Below, one piece after another: positions 34,818 through 43,945 of a DNA stretch of 64,000 nucleotides. The stretch comes from Hymenobacter sp. YIM 151858-1 (GTDB lineage: Bacteria; Bacteroidota; Bacteroidia; Cytophagales; Hymenobacteraceae): NCBI RefSeq assembly GCF_025979705.1, contig NZ_CP110137.1, positions 62,001 to 126,000 of the forward strand, given 5' to 3'. The notes under the pieces were generated by a model. The model saw nothing but the letters and a program-made list of their open reading frames with translations, was not told where the DNA came from and did no database searches. Within the stretch, counting starts at the first letter, position 1. The number at the start of each line of letters is the position of its first letter. A program made the position numbers and the translations under genes.

Positions 34818-37800
34818 TTAGGGGCGGGCGTAGTGGTACTCTTGCTCGGTCAAAATGCGGCCTTGCTCGTCGCGGGTGCGCACGAGGCGGCCCAGCGCGT
34901 CGTATTCGTACGTCGTGGTGCGGCCCGCCGCGTCGGTCTGCGCGGTCACCCCGCGCAATGGATCGTACGTGAAAGTCGTCATCGGCGCGCCAGCCGGGTG
35001 CAGGCGCACCTCGTCAAGCTGCGCCGCCCCGCTGCCGGCCTCCACGCGCACGGAGGACGTCGCAGGCAGGCGCAGGCGGTAGAGCCGCCACGAGCCGCGC
35101 GCGGCCGCCGGGGCCGGCATAGCCACGGCGGCCGCGCCGGCAAACACCGTCGGCGCGCCGGTGGCCCAGAAGCTCAGCTCGTACGCGCCCGTGGGCAAGC
35201 CGTCGCGCACCAGTTTCTGCCCAGCCGCAAGCGCATATGCCCAGCGCCCGGCCACGCCGCCGGCTACGCGGCCGGACGGGGCGTAGGCCCACCTGCCCGT
35301 GGCACCGGGCTCGAAGCTGGTGTAGGCCATCTGGTCCACACGCATAGCCTGGCCTTGGGCTATGGGCTGGCCGGCGATGGAGTCCCACAAAAAGCTGTGG
35401 GCCGGACCGCCCGGGGTGTGGTACTGCAGGATGCGGCCCTGCGCGTCGTAGCGGTCCACCTCCCACTCCGGCGCGTAGCCCGGGTCGAAATGCAATGCCC
35501 CTTGGCGCAAGGCCGAAAATGCAAACTGGCTCAGCGGCTGGGGCGCAGCGGCGCGCAGCCGCAGCTGACGGCCCGGCGCCACCACGTGTGTACCCAGGCG
35601 CCGCGGCAGGGTCAGGGTGCCGGCCGTCACCACCGTGTCCGCGCCCCGGATGCGCAGCGTGGTTTGCTCCACCAAGCGGGCGACCTGGTGCGTGCGCAGC
35701 AGCTCACGTACGCCCACGGCTGCCTCGGTGCTCGCCTGCGTCGTGTCGTAGTCGCCCGCGTAGCGCGCACGCACCTGTTGGTACCGGCCGTCGGCGAGAG
35801 CCGTTTGAACCACGGTGGGCTGCTGGTGACGCGGGTTGCCATAGCGGTACCAGGTCGTGGCCAGTTGGTACACGGCGGTGTCGCTGCCGGCGTACCGGTA
35901 CTCGCGCGTCCGGGTCTTGTAAGCCCACCCGCTAGGCTGGTAAGTGTTTTCCCAGACAAACGGGGGGCGGTTTTGGCCGGCGGCGTGTTGGTACGGGTCG
36001 TAGCTCACATCGTTATTGCGAGCTGCCGTGAAGCCTTGCACGGTCTCGCCCTCGCTGACGGCGTAATCGTGGCGGGTGCGCGCCACCAGCTGCTCCTTGC
36101 CCCCGACCGGGGTTGCGTAGACGGATTGCGTCACCAATTGGTCGCGTTGCCACCCATTACCGACGGTGGGCACCGGCGGGTACCACCCGCCGCCCGCGTC
36201 AAAGGCACCGCGGTACTCGCTTTCCGTGCGTCCCGCACGCTGCCCAGCCGCACTGTCGACCACCGTTACGAAGGTATAGCCCACGGGGCGGTCACTGCTG
36301 GTGGCGTCGACCATGGACTGGTCGGTGATAGTCGTAAGCGTATAGATGGCTGGCGGCGGCGGCGGGTACAGCGGGCACTCCTGCCCCCCGTTGCAGGTCG
36401 CGGGCTTGACCCAGCGCTCGCGCACGCGGCTGTACACGAACGCTTGGGGCAGCAACGCGTAGCCGCTGCTCAAGTTGGTACCCGGGGTGTGGTAGTAGTA
36501 GCGCTTGGTGGTGGCCGGCGTGCCAGCGTCCGGTTGGATCTGCAACTCACGCACGCGCACGCCGCCGCTGAGCTTGTTTCGCATGCCGTAGCGCGTCGGG
36601 CCGGTTTCGTATAGCAGCGTCGCTGTACCGTGGGCGTAGCCGCAGGCTCTCACCGACACTTGGTACTGATGGCCCGCTTCCAGTGCGATCGCCTCGGTGC
36701 TGCCGTTCCAGACCGTACCGCTGCCGAACGAGGCGTTCAGCCGGCCAACAATTGCGCCGGTGTTCAGGTCCGTAACCGTGAACACGACGGAATTGCGGTG
36801 GACAGGCGCGGTGGCCGGCGCGTCCCTGACGCTGGCCGCCGCTTCCAGTCGGGCGTATACGACGGGGCCGTTGGGGACTGTCGTGGCGTGCTGGTTCGCG
36901 CACAAAGGGGCGTCCGCATCGTCGCCCGGGCCATGCGCAGCGGCTTGGACCTGGCTTTGGGGGTTGGGCAGCGCGAAGCGTTCGGGCACGGTGTTGGGTT
37001 CGTAGCGCAGGGCCTGCGAGCCGCCGGTCGGATACTCGATGGCCGTGAGCAGGCCGGCCTGAACAAACGCCGGGTTCGGGGTGCGATCCGCCCCCGCAAA
37101 GTCCTGCAGGCCCTGCAGCGTTTGCACCCGCATGGCGGGGATCAACACCGGCCGCTGCGGGAAGCTAGCGCTAAGCGCCGTGCGGGCCCCGTTGGCATAC
37201 CCCCAGTGGTCGCGCGAACCGGTCTGCCGGTGCGGCAACGGGGTGGAGTTGTAGCGGAACCGGTAGGCGGGCCGGCGAACCGCTCCAGCCCCAACACGCA
37301 CCGAGTCGAGCCGAAGGCGCTTGGTGTCCGGGTCGGAGGCGCCGGGTGACGACTCGAAATACGAGTGAAACAGGCGCACGCGCAAGAGCGTATCTGCGCC
37401 ATCGGAGGAAACAACATGCAAGGCTGTCAGCCGCCGGTCGTCCACCACATCCAGGCGATCGCCGGCCATGGTTACTTCCACGCGCCCGCCCCGGAACCAA
37501 ATGCGCCGCAACTTCTGGGTGCTTTGCCGGGCGAGGCTGGGCGTTTGGGCAAAGCCCAGTTCCTTCTCGATCTCTCTCATGTCCGGTTCGCCGGCTATGA
37601 GTCCCGACAAAAAGGTTTGCCGCTGGCTGAAGGTCGAGGTGTTGATGCCGTGGGCCGCGTACTCGAAGCGGATTGTGTCGGCCTTATCGGCCGATACGAT
37701 CCGCTCCAGGTACCAAGCCGCGGTGTGCATCGCGGCTTGGTGGCCGAGGCGGTAAGCGTATTCCGGCGCCCGGAACCAGAAGGCAACCCCTTCCGCGTTC

Positions 37801-38450
37801 GTGAGCACGAAGCCCGTGTCGCGGGCGGCGATGTGCACGGGCTGCAAAGGCAGCGTGCAGTAGGTGAACGCCTCGGCGTTGCGCTGCATGAACGTACCGG
37901 CCAGTCCGTTGACATTGAACGTGTACAGGTCCGGCAGGAAATCTTCCAGGTTGTCGGCCACCCGGTGCAATATCCCGCCGTGCGTGGCGAGCGAGACGTC
38001 GCGGGCCTGGGGCACGGCCGCGGCCCGCCAAGGGAAAGCGGCTGGGTCGTCGTCGGGCAGGCCGCGCGGTACCCGCGTGACCACGCCGCCGGCGTTCAGG
38101 CTCCACCCCAGCCCGGCCCATGACGCCCGGTCCGCAACGCGGATGCCCGAGGCGTGGTAGCTCAAGCTCAACGGCAGGGTCAGGCTGCCGCTGCGCACTT
38201 CGTAGAGGGGCACCGAGACGCCGGGTGTGCCGGAGGCCTCGTTGACGGGCATCAGCGCGTAGCGCTCAAGCGCGGCCGTGGTGGGAGCCGGCGGCACGCG
38301 CGGCGGGATGGCAGGAGCTGAAGATATCGATTGGCTGTAACCGTAAAACGTGCTGCAAAGCAGCGGGCAGAACAAAACGAGCACTAATCGCCAAAATTTT
38401 GGCGCGGATAATGGTTTCGGTAGATCTACTGAAAGTAGCATTGCAGTCAC
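34818..38450 (-). CDS. Secreted Rhs/YD-repeat shell protein
   Basis: A 1210-residue protein with a signal peptide (LVLVLFCPLLCSTFYGYSQ). The N-terminal part has SGTPGVSVPLYEVRSGSLTL and SWAGLGWSLNAGGVVTRVPR, the opening typical of Bacteroidota YD proteins related to the SpvB/TcB shell start. The end is clear YD repeat: TTFTYDPLRGVTAQTDAAG, TTTYEYDALGRLVRTRDEQG, stopping at EYHYARP without any toxin tip. It is 10 bp upstream of the giant toxin gene and certainly co-transcribed. By analogy with TcB-TcC it may build one part of a shell completed by the second protein (inference). Confidence 0.85.
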   Translation of the reverse strand: MTAMLLSVDLPKPLSAPKFWRLVLVLFCPLLCSTFYGYSQSISSAPAIPPRVPPAPTTAALERYALMPVNEASGTPGVSVPLYEVRSGSLTLPLSLSYHASGIRVADRASWAGLGWSLNAGGVVTRVPRGLPDDDPAAFPWRAAAVPQARDVSLATHGGILHRVADNLEDFLPDLYTFNVNGLAGTFMQRNAEAFTYCTLPLQPVHIAARDTGFVLTNAEGVAFWFRAPEYAYRLGHQAAMHTAAWYLERIVSADKADTIRFEYAAHGINTSTFSQRQTFLSGLIAGEPDMREIEKELGFAQTPSLARQSTQKLRRIWFRGGRVEVTMAGDRLDVVDDRRLTALHVVSSDGADTLLRVRLFHSYFESSPGASDPDTKRLRLDSVRVGAGAVRRPAYRFRYNSTPLPHRQTGSRDHWGYANGARTALSASFPQRPVLIPAMRVQTLQGLQDFAGADRTPNPAFVQAGLLTAIEYPTGGSQALRYEPNTVPERFALPNPQSQVQAAAHGPGDDADAPLCANQHATTVPNGPVVYARLEAAASVRDAPATAPVHRNSVVFTVTDLNTGAIVGRLNASFGSGTVWNGSTEAIALEAGHQYQVSVRACGYAHGTATLLYETGPTRYGMRNKLSGGVRVRELQIQPDAGTPATTKRYYYHTPGTNLSSGYALLPQAFVYSRVRERWVKPATCNGGQECPLYPPPPPAIYTLTTITDQSMVDATSSDRPVGYTFVTVVDSAAGQRAGRTESEYRGAFDAGGGWYPPVPTVGNGWQRDQLVTQSVYATPVGGKEQLVARTRHDYAVSEGETVQGFTAARNNDVSYDPYQHAAGQNRPPFVWENTYQPSGWAYKTRTREYRYAGSDTAVYQLATTWYRYGNPRHQQPTVVQTALADGRYQQVRARYAGDYDTTQASTEAAVGVRELLRTHQVARLVEQTTLRIRGADTVVTAGTLTLPRRLGTHVVAPGRQLRLRAAAPQPLSQFAFSALRQGALHFDPGYAPEWEVDRYDAQGRILQYHTPGGPAHSFLWDSIAGQPIAQGQAMRVDQMAYTSFEPGATGRWAYAPSGRVAGGVAGRWAYALAAGQKLVRDGLPTGAYELSFWATGAPTVFAGAAAVAMPAPAAARGSWRLYRLRLPATSSVRVEAGSGAAQLDEVRLHPAGAPMTTFTYDPLRGVTAQTDAAGRTTTYEYDALGRLVRTRDEQGRILTEQEYHYARP

Positions 38451-38664
38451 GCGGGCATAGTCAGGCCGGCTGATGAAAATTCATCAGCTAGGTAAGCATT
38501 GCAAAGGCGTGAGGCAGTATTTGGGGCGGCAGTGATCAAGCCTATGCTTAATCCCAGGTGCCGTAAAAGTACAAGCAGATGCTTTTTGTGCAACAATTAA
38601 TTGTGCTTTTATTTGCACCTGCTGCTGTTAATTGTATTGTGTCGTTCCGTAAGGAAAGTGTTAT

Positions 38665-39247
38665 GTGCGTTTTTCGTCCTCTGTGCTGCTGTGGGGTAAC
38701 CTGTTATCGCTGGTAACAACTTGCGGTTACAAGAAAGAAGCCGTGCCGCGCCCGCAGCCACGAAAGTTGCAGGTGCGACTTTACTTCGACAAGGTAGGTA
38801 CCAGCTCGGCCGGGGGCGTGCCCATCGACAACAAGGCGCAGCTGTCCACCCAACCCACGGTCACTGGCCGCAGCATCCTGGTCACGACAACCTTCAAACC
38901 TTGGTCTGCGGACCTGGGCGCGTTCGAGAAGGGGCAGCCGTGTACCTGGCCGTCATCTACGAGCAGGGCGGAGGGCCCCATCACGAGCCGCGGCCGTTTC
39001 CGTGGGTGGACCATATCGAGGCCATGGTTTTCGTCAACGACACTTTGCGCCCGGAGCGGGTGCCGGGGGCGGGCCTGTTCCAGCAGGTAGGCTTGCAGCT
39101 GCTCAGCGGCAGCGCTTGGTTGCGCAGTCCTCGCAAAGCCGGGTGGTCGCCGGGCCGGCGGCTGAGCTGGCGGCAACAAGAGCGCAACTGCAAAAAGCAA
39201 AGGCAGCAGCATGGCGCTCGGATCATGCGTTGGAAGCACCAAGATAA
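38665..39247 (+). pseudogene. Frameshifted lipoprotein-like gene
   Basis: ATG 38665 opens a leader ending in Cys (LLSLVTTCGYKK) and about 90 residues of plausible protein (KLQVRLYFDKVGTSSAGG). Near 38935 coding sense jumps to another frame (VYLAVIYEQGGGPHHEP, VDHIEAMVFVNDTLRP) and near 39115 to a third (ELAATRAQLQKAKAAAW). Two lesions make it a pseudogene unless they are sequencing errors. The 38451-38664 spacer before it is AT-rich and probably holds divergent promoters. Confidence 0.6.
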
Positions 39248-39325
39248 GCCGGCGCTACCGGCCCCGGCACTGGCTGCCGGGCATTTACTTGTTCCGCGGT
39301 AAGCGCTGCCGCCTTGCCGGCAGGC

Positions 39326-40867
39326 TTACCCGCCGAAGTACCGCTCGTAAGCCGCTTCGATCTCGCTTACTTCGGCTTCCGTCAGCTGCTCAAACTCCCG
39401 GCTTTGCGCCCGCCGGGAAAGCCGCCCGCCGTTTTGCTCCAGAAAGCGCACCAGCAGGGCAACGAGCCGGTCCGGCAGCTGCAGGCGCTCGTCGAGCCAG
39501 CTTTTCAGCCGGTCGTAGCGCTGCAGGTAGCTTACCTCGGCGGGAATGGTGTGCTCGAGGGTGTAGGCCACGCAGCGAAACAGAAACTCCGCCTGGGCCG
39601 TCGCGTCGAAGTAGCGGTAGTAGTCGCTCGTGTCGGCGAGCACCTCCACGTTATGGTCGGGAGTGCTGCGCCAGGGAATAAACTCCAGCAGCGGGTGGGA
39701 ATAGCTTTCCAGCACCCGGCGATAGTCGTCCAGGTGCTCGAGGATGGCCGCCGACACCGGGAAGATGATGCCCTGGGGCGTAAACCGCAGCTGGGCCAGC
39801 AGGTGGTGAATCAGGTAGCGGTGCACCCGGCCGTTGCCGTCCACGAAGGGGTGGATGAACACGAAGCCGAAGGCGACCGCCGCGGCGGTCAGCACCGGGT
39901 GAAAGCCCGCCTGCTCCAGCTGCGCCGCACTCGCCAGCAGCCCGCTCATCAAACCTTCCACGTCCTGCCAGCGGGCGGAGATATGGTCGGGCAGCGGCTC
40001 GCCCGTGCCGCGGTCGTGCTCGCCGACAAACCCGCCCTCGGTGCGGTAACCCAGCCGCACGAAGCGGCTGTTCTCAATCACGATCTGCTGCAGGCGCAGC
40101 AGCTCCTCCTTGCTCAGGGGCTGCTGCCCCGCCTGCCCGATGGCCCGGCCCCAGCGCACGGCCCGCGTGGAGGTGGGGTTTTCCCCCTCAATGGTAAACG
40201 AGGCTTTGGAGTCCTTGAGCAGCAGAAAAGCGGAGGTGCGCAGCAGCACGTCCTTGTGCAGGCCCCGGATCACCTGGTTGGCCTGCTCGGCCAGGTTGCT
40301 CACCAGAAACCCCTCCAGGGCCGGCGTCCGGTGAATCAGCGGGCAGAAGCCCACCGTGCCGGGCAGGTTGTTGCGGATGCGGTGGCGAGCGGACGAGGTG
40401 CCCGGGCCCGCCGCGTACTGCAGCTTGTCGCTGAGCAGCGGCACGTAGTTGCCCTCCCGCAGATCGGGCACGGCCAGCTGCCGGCCAGTCAACCACTCGT
40501 AGAGAAACCATACCCGGCGGGCGTACTGGCCCAGCGGCTCCCGGCGAATCCATTCTTCGAACACCGCGGCGGGCACTTGCTCGAACAGCTTCTTGAAAAA
40601 GAGCAGGTCGATGCCTTCGTACTTCAGGGCGAAGGTTAGCTGCCCCGGCAGGGTGTCCTCGGGCCGGTGGCGGGGTGTGAGCACCCGCCAGCCTTCCGTT
40701 TCGTATTGCCGGTGCTTGCGGCTGATGAGCGCCAGCTGCCGGGGAAGCGGCACGGGCAGCTGCAGCCCCGCGATCAGGGCCCCGTAGCCTACCAGCTGCC
40801 CGGCTTCGGGCGCGGTCCGGCCGTGAAAAACGTTTACTTCCTGTGAAAAGCTGTTATAATCGGCCAC
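39326..40867 (-). CDS. Fic family protein with N-terminal inhibitory helix
   Basis: A 513-residue Fic protein. The catalytic loop HPFVDGNGRVHR (339-350) is complete, so AMP transfer is expected. SFTIEG (223-228) fits the inhibitory helix motif [ST]xxxE[GN], placed before the Fic core, i.e. a class II enzyme that restrains itself. The C-terminal part is probably a winged helix (EQNGGRLSRRAQSREFEQL). This layout is the common stand-alone Fic/DUF4172-like type; targets are unknown. No toxin-antitoxin partner lies beside it. Confidence 0.9.
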   Translation of the reverse strand: MADYNSFSQEVNVFHGRTAPEAGQLVGYGALIAGLQLPVPLPRQLALISRKHRQYETEGWRVLTPRHRPEDTLPGQLTFALKYEGIDLLFFKKLFEQVPAAVFEEWIRREPLGQYARRVWFLYEWLTGRQLAVPDLREGNYVPLLSDKLQYAAGPGTSSARHRIRNNLPGTVGFCPLIHRTPALEGFLVSNLAEQANQVIRGLHKDVLLRTSAFLLLKDSKASFTIEGENPTSTRAVRWGRAIGQAGQQPLSKEELLRLQQIVIENSRFVRLGYRTEGGFVGEHDRGTGEPLPDHISARWQDVEGLMSGLLASAAQLEQAGFHPVLTAAAVAFGFVFIHPFVDGNGRVHRYLIHHLLAQLRFTPQGIIFPVSAAILEHLDDYRRVLESYSHPLLEFIPWRSTPDHNVEVLADTSDYYRYFDATAQAEFLFRCVAYTLEHTIPAEVSYLQRYDRLKSWLDERLQLPDRLVALLVRFLEQNGGRLSRRAQSREFEQLTEAEVSEIEAAYERYFGG

Positions 40868-40984
40868 TGCTGGTGAAAAACGCTTGCCAAAGATGCTGAT
40901 TTACCTTTAGCAAGCCAAGAAACCAGGCTGCAATCAGCGCGCCCCGGCAGGGGGCCTAGGCGGCTAAAGCCAGGGCCGCACCGT

Positions 40985-41260
40985 TTGCCCGCCGGTGCGC
41001 GCGATAATGCGGTGTCCCTGGGCGGTTGGGTAAATGCGTCGCGCTGCTTAAAGCGCGCCAGCCCGCCCACGCCCTCGAGCAGGAAGGAAATCCGCGCCTA
41101 CTCGTTTTCGCTGGCCGGCTCCCCGTAGAGCTGCGGGAACTCCCGGGCGTACTCTTTGCCGAGGGTGGGCGGAATCTGCCTGCCGGCCGGCACGTGGCCG
41201 GGGGCGCCGCGGGCCGGGGGGTACGGGAGGCGGTGCGCGGAAACCGCACGGCAACTGCTC
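40985..41260 (-). pseudogene. Decayed gene fragment
   Basis: The minus strand keeps protein-like sequence IPPTLGKEYAREFPQLYGEP and ASENE, a TAG (41100-41098), then ARISFLLEGVGGLARFKQRD. Nothing longer survives on either side. Family not recognised. Confidence 0.4.
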
Positions 41261-41267
41261 GTGCCCT

Positions 41268-41453
41268 AGGTGCGGTACTTGCGTCGGGCCAAGGGTTTAT
41301 TGATCGAGCAGCTCCCGCAGGCGGCAGTGCAGTAGCCGCTGAGCCGGGTTCGAAGCCCGCTCCTACTTCAACCTGCCGCTGCGCCCGAACGGCCGCCGGT
41401 ACATCACCGGCAAGGCGGCCAGCCGCGCGCCGGCCCCGCTTACCGCCCGCTAA
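41268..41453 (+). pseudogene. Decayed gene fragment
   Basis: The plus strand reads RYLRRAKGLLIEQLPQAAVQ, a TAG, and in a shifted frame ARSYFNLPLRPNGRRYITGK up to a TAA at 41451. Looks like the end of a real gene carrying two lesions. Family not recognised. Confidence 0.35.
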
Positions 41454-41476
41454 GCCGGGGCCACTGCTGAACGTTG

Positions 41477-41516
41477 GCGCCCCCGGCCCTCCTGCTGGCA
41501 GGAGGGTCGGGGGCGC
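41477..41516 (-). terminator. Terminator of the ferritin-like pair
   Basis: A 19-base arm (41477-41495) pairs with 41498-41516 with one mismatch and a two-base loop; very GC-rich. It lies 20 bp past the stop of the ferritin-like gene. Confidence 0.7.
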
Positions 41517-41535
41517 GCGTTGCCGGACCTGCAGC

Positions 41536-42441
41536 TCAGCTCAGCAGGCCCAGGTCCGTTTTCACAAACACCGAGGCAATTCGCAGCACCGTCGCCATGT
41601 CCAGCGGCTCGTCAAAGGCCTCGGTAGCGGCGTCCATGGTCACCTTGCTCAGCTCCATCACGTTGATGCCGGCCTGCACCACGTTGGCCTCACTGGGAAA
41701 CCGGCGCGGGTCAATTCCGGGCCCGTACACCGGCGCCGTAAGCGGGGGCTGCGGGCCGCCCTCGTCGTCGCCCACAATCCAGCTTTTCGGGTCGAAGCGG
41801 CGCGTGCCGGCCACCTCCTGCGGTCCGCCGCGCCGCATGGTGCGGATGCGGGACACGTGCCGCGCCTCCACGGCGTGGATCTGCAGGGCGGCTTCCAGGA
41901 TCTGGTTTGTGCCGATCAGCTCGGGGGCCGCACCCTTGTAGGCGCGCACGCCGGTGTCCTCCAGGGCCTGGGCTACGGCCAGAAAGGCGTAGTAGTTGGT
42001 GAACACGTCCGGGACGGGGGAAGCCGAGCGGCTGGCGGTAAAGTCGTAGGCGCGCCGGCCCGGGTCGGGGGTGGCGCTGCGCCCGAGCACCGAGCGCAGA
42101 AAGTTCACGTGCGCGCGCTCGTCGTTGGCAATCAGGGTGATGTCCGCCCGGGCCTGCCCGGTGATCATGCCCGGCACGGCCAGCCCCAGCCGGTAGAAGT
42201 TGGATTCCAGGTATTCCAGCTGCAGGGCGTAGTTGAGGATAACCCGGATGCGGTTGTTCAGGGTGGGCGTCTGGGCGTAAGCTTTGTTGAGCAGGCCGCC
42301 GAGGGCCACGGGCACCGCGGCCGCGGCCAGCTTTTTGCCGAAGCCGGCAAAGTGCTTGAAGATGGCGCGCCGCTGGTCCAGGCGGCCGTAGACTTCGGGG
42401 TCTACCTGTTCGATTTCGTGGAGTATACCAAGTAAGTTCAT
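41536..42441 (-). CDS. Ferritin-like domain protein (Ferritin_2)
   Basis: A 301-residue protein. After an N-terminal segment with a hydrophobic stretch (KKLAAAAVPVALGGLLNKAYAQ, read as a signal or anchor at about 36-57) come four helices of the Ferritin_2 type: VILNYALQLEYLESNFYRLG with Glu pairs, LIANDERAHVNFLRSVLG (E-x-x-H), TNYYAFLAVAQALEDTGVRA and LEAALQIHAVEARHVSRIR (E-x-x-H). The repeated E-x-x-H suggests a di-metal site. The C-terminal extension (about 220-301) is not ferritin. It is 36 bp after a second ferritin-like gene. Role in stress or desiccation is inferred for such Bacteroidota and Deinococcus-type pairs. Confidence 0.85.
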   Translation of the reverse strand: MNLLGILHEIEQVDPEVYGRLDQRRAIFKHFAGFGKKLAAAAVPVALGGLLNKAYAQTPTLNNRIRVILNYALQLEYLESNFYRLGLAVPGMITGQARADITLIANDERAHVNFLRSVLGRSATPDPGRRAYDFTASRSASPVPDVFTNYYAFLAVAQALEDTGVRAYKGAAPELIGTNQILEAALQIHAVEARHVSRIRTMRRGGPQEVAGTRRFDPKSWIVGDDEGGPQPPLTAPVYGPGIDPRRFPSEANVVQAGINVMELSKVTMDAATEAFDEPLDMATVLRIASVFVKTDLGLLS

Positions 42442-42477
42442 CGTGGCTGCGGTTACGGGTGAAACAATGCGCCGGCC

Positions 42478-43242
42478 CTAGCCCCGGCTCAGGCCGCTCA
42501 CGTTAAGCCGGGAGCCCGGCTGCAGAAAGCGGTTGGCCAGCGCGGCCACCTGCGCCGGCCGCAGCGACTGGTTAAGCCCGGTGCGCAAATCCACCACGTC
42601 GGGCCCCACGAACGTGCCATCCTGGATGATGTCCCGGATCAGGGCCGCGTGGCGGGCCTCCACCGATACGATCTTGCCAGCAATGCCGAGCAGCTCCGGG
42701 CTGCGCAGCAGCGGCCCGGCCCCGTTGTAGGCCGCCACGCCTAAGTCCTCAAAGGTGCGGGCGGCGGTCAGCACGCTCGTGCGGCTGTCAAAGTCGATGC
42801 CCGAGAAGTCCGGGGCCAGGTTGGGGATGGGCGTGCCGCCCAGGGCCGCGATGGCCGCCTTGAAAAAGTCGCGGTGGACCTTTTCGTGCTCGTGAATGTC
42901 GAACAGGGCGTAGTTCTCGGCCGCGGAGGCGCGCCGGTGGTAGCTGCCCGCCAGCACCCGGTCGTAAAAGGCCGACTCCAGCTGCTCCAGGGCGTAGGCG
43001 TAATTCAGCACGCCGAAATCCCCGCTGCCCACGTCCACTAGGGCGTTCTCGCCCCGCTCCTGGACGCTGGCCGCGTTCAGCTCCAGGGAGTCCGCCGGAT
43101 CCTGCCCGCAGCCGGCCAGGGCTAGTCCGGTTAAAGCCAAAGCTGCGCTCCCGTAGCGCAGGAAAGCACGGCGCTCCACCGGCGCCAGAAGTTTTTCCGG
43201 CAGGTCCTGCTGCGGAACGGAATTGGGTTGAGCTTTCAGCAT
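42478..43242 (-). CDS. Tat-exported ferritin-like protein
   Basis: A 254-residue protein with an N-terminal ERRAFLRYGSAALALTGLAL followed by AGCGQ, i.e. a twin-arginine signal with a lipobox cysteine. The mature part has ferritin-like helices: YALEQLESAFYDRVL, DIHEHEKVHRDFFKAAIAAL (E-x-x-H), RTFEDLGVAAYNGAGPLL and KIVSVEARHAALIRDII (E-x-x-H). It is the first gene of a two-gene operon with the other ferritin-like protein. Probably a surface or periplasmic lipoprotein. Confidence 0.85.
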   Translation of the reverse strand: MLKAQPNSVPQQDLPEKLLAPVERRAFLRYGSAALALTGLALAGCGQDPADSLELNAASVQERGENALVDVGSGDFGVLNYAYALEQLESAFYDRVLAGSYHRRASAAENYALFDIHEHEKVHRDFFKAAIAALGGTPIPNLAPDFSGIDFDSRTSVLTAARTFEDLGVAAYNGAGPLLRSPELLGIAGKIVSVEARHAALIRDIIQDGTFVGPDVVDLRTGLNQSLRPAQVAALANRFLQPGSRLNVSGLSRG

Positions 43243-43413
43243 AGCGAGTGGTTGGGTTAGTAAAAAGACAATGACCCTACCTACGCTAAACGCAATGATT
43301 GTGATTGCTCAACAATTTGATAATTAGCTTATTGACGAGCAAAAAACCGTATTAGTACGGACTCCGTTGGCGGGCCTGTCGTACGTTCGATTGCTATTTA
43401 TTTTAGCCAGCCG

Positions 43414-43444
43414 GTATACTAACAAGATTAGCAGGACGTATACT
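43414..43444 (+). promoter_or_regulatory. Tandem GTATACT repeat before umuD
   Basis: GTATACT occurs at 43414-43420 and 43438-43444, 24 bp apart and 28 bp before the umuD start. A regulator site such as an SOS operator would be expected here, but I cannot match it to a known LexA box. Confidence 0.3.
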
Positions 43445-43471
43445 TGCGCAGACCATTCCATTGCCCTTACC

Positions 43472-43945
43472 ATGTCCGAAGTTGAAATCCTGGATATTGC
43501 CCGCGATCCCGTCTGGGTGCTCGAGTGCCCGGCGCCCGTGCCGGCGGGCTTTCCCTCGCCCGCCGACGAGCACCGCGGCGAAAAGGTCGACCTTAACCGC
43601 ATCCTGCTGCCCCACCCCGACTGCACTTACCTGGCCCGGGTAGCGGGCGACTCCATGGCCGGGCCGCCCGGGCACATTGCCGACGGCGCCCTGCTGACCG
43701 TGGACTGCACCCTCAAGCCGCAGTCCGGCCACGTGGTGGTGGCCGCCGTGGACGGGGAGTTTACCGTCAAGCGCCTGGAAAAGCGCGGGCTGGGCTGGTG
43801 GCTGGTGCCCGACAACCCCCGCTACCCCGCCGTGGACGCGGCAAGCTACGGCCGCTTCGAGGTCTGGGGCGTGGTTACCCACGTGGTGACCGAGCTCATT
43901 AACGGCAAACTGCACGACCGTGTACGCGCTCGTCGACTGCAATAA
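43472..43945 (+). CDS. umuD: UmuD-like translesion polymerase accessory protease
   Basis: A 157-residue S24 peptidase. The self-cleavage site is Ala25-Gly26 (PVPAGFPSP), the catalytic Ser61 is in VAGDSMAGPPGHIADG, and Lys100 is in GEFTVKRLE. RecA filaments would trigger loss of the first 25 residues to give UmuD'. The ATG at 43472 is chosen because the upstream extension is not family-like. It overlaps the umuC start by 26 bp. Confidence 0.92.
   Translation: MSEVEILDIARDPVWVLECPAPVPAGFPSPADEHRGEKVDLNRILLPHPDCTYLARVAGDSMAGPPGHIADGALLTVDCTLKPQSGHVVVAAVDGEFTVKRLEKRGLGWWLVPDNPRYPAVDAASYGRFEVWGVVTHVVTELINGKLHDRVRARRLQ

Noticed and set aside
34833-36614. A 593-codon plus-strand frame opposite the YD shell gene.
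   Set aside because: Antisense shadow with no protein-like pattern; the minus strand has signal peptide and YD repeats.
13905-41100. Several in-frame TAG codons (13905, 16241, 17180, 41100), each apparently replacing Glu, Gln or Lys; considered amber recoding.
   Set aside because: All lie in genes that are otherwise broken, and TAG is used as the normal stop of intact genes here (DUF3945, DUF3408, CHRD and the giant surface protein), so recoding is not supported.
39314-42435. Long plus-strand frames opposite the Fic and first ferritin-like genes.
   Set aside because: Low-complexity shadows of GC-rich genes with clear catalytic motifs on the other strand.
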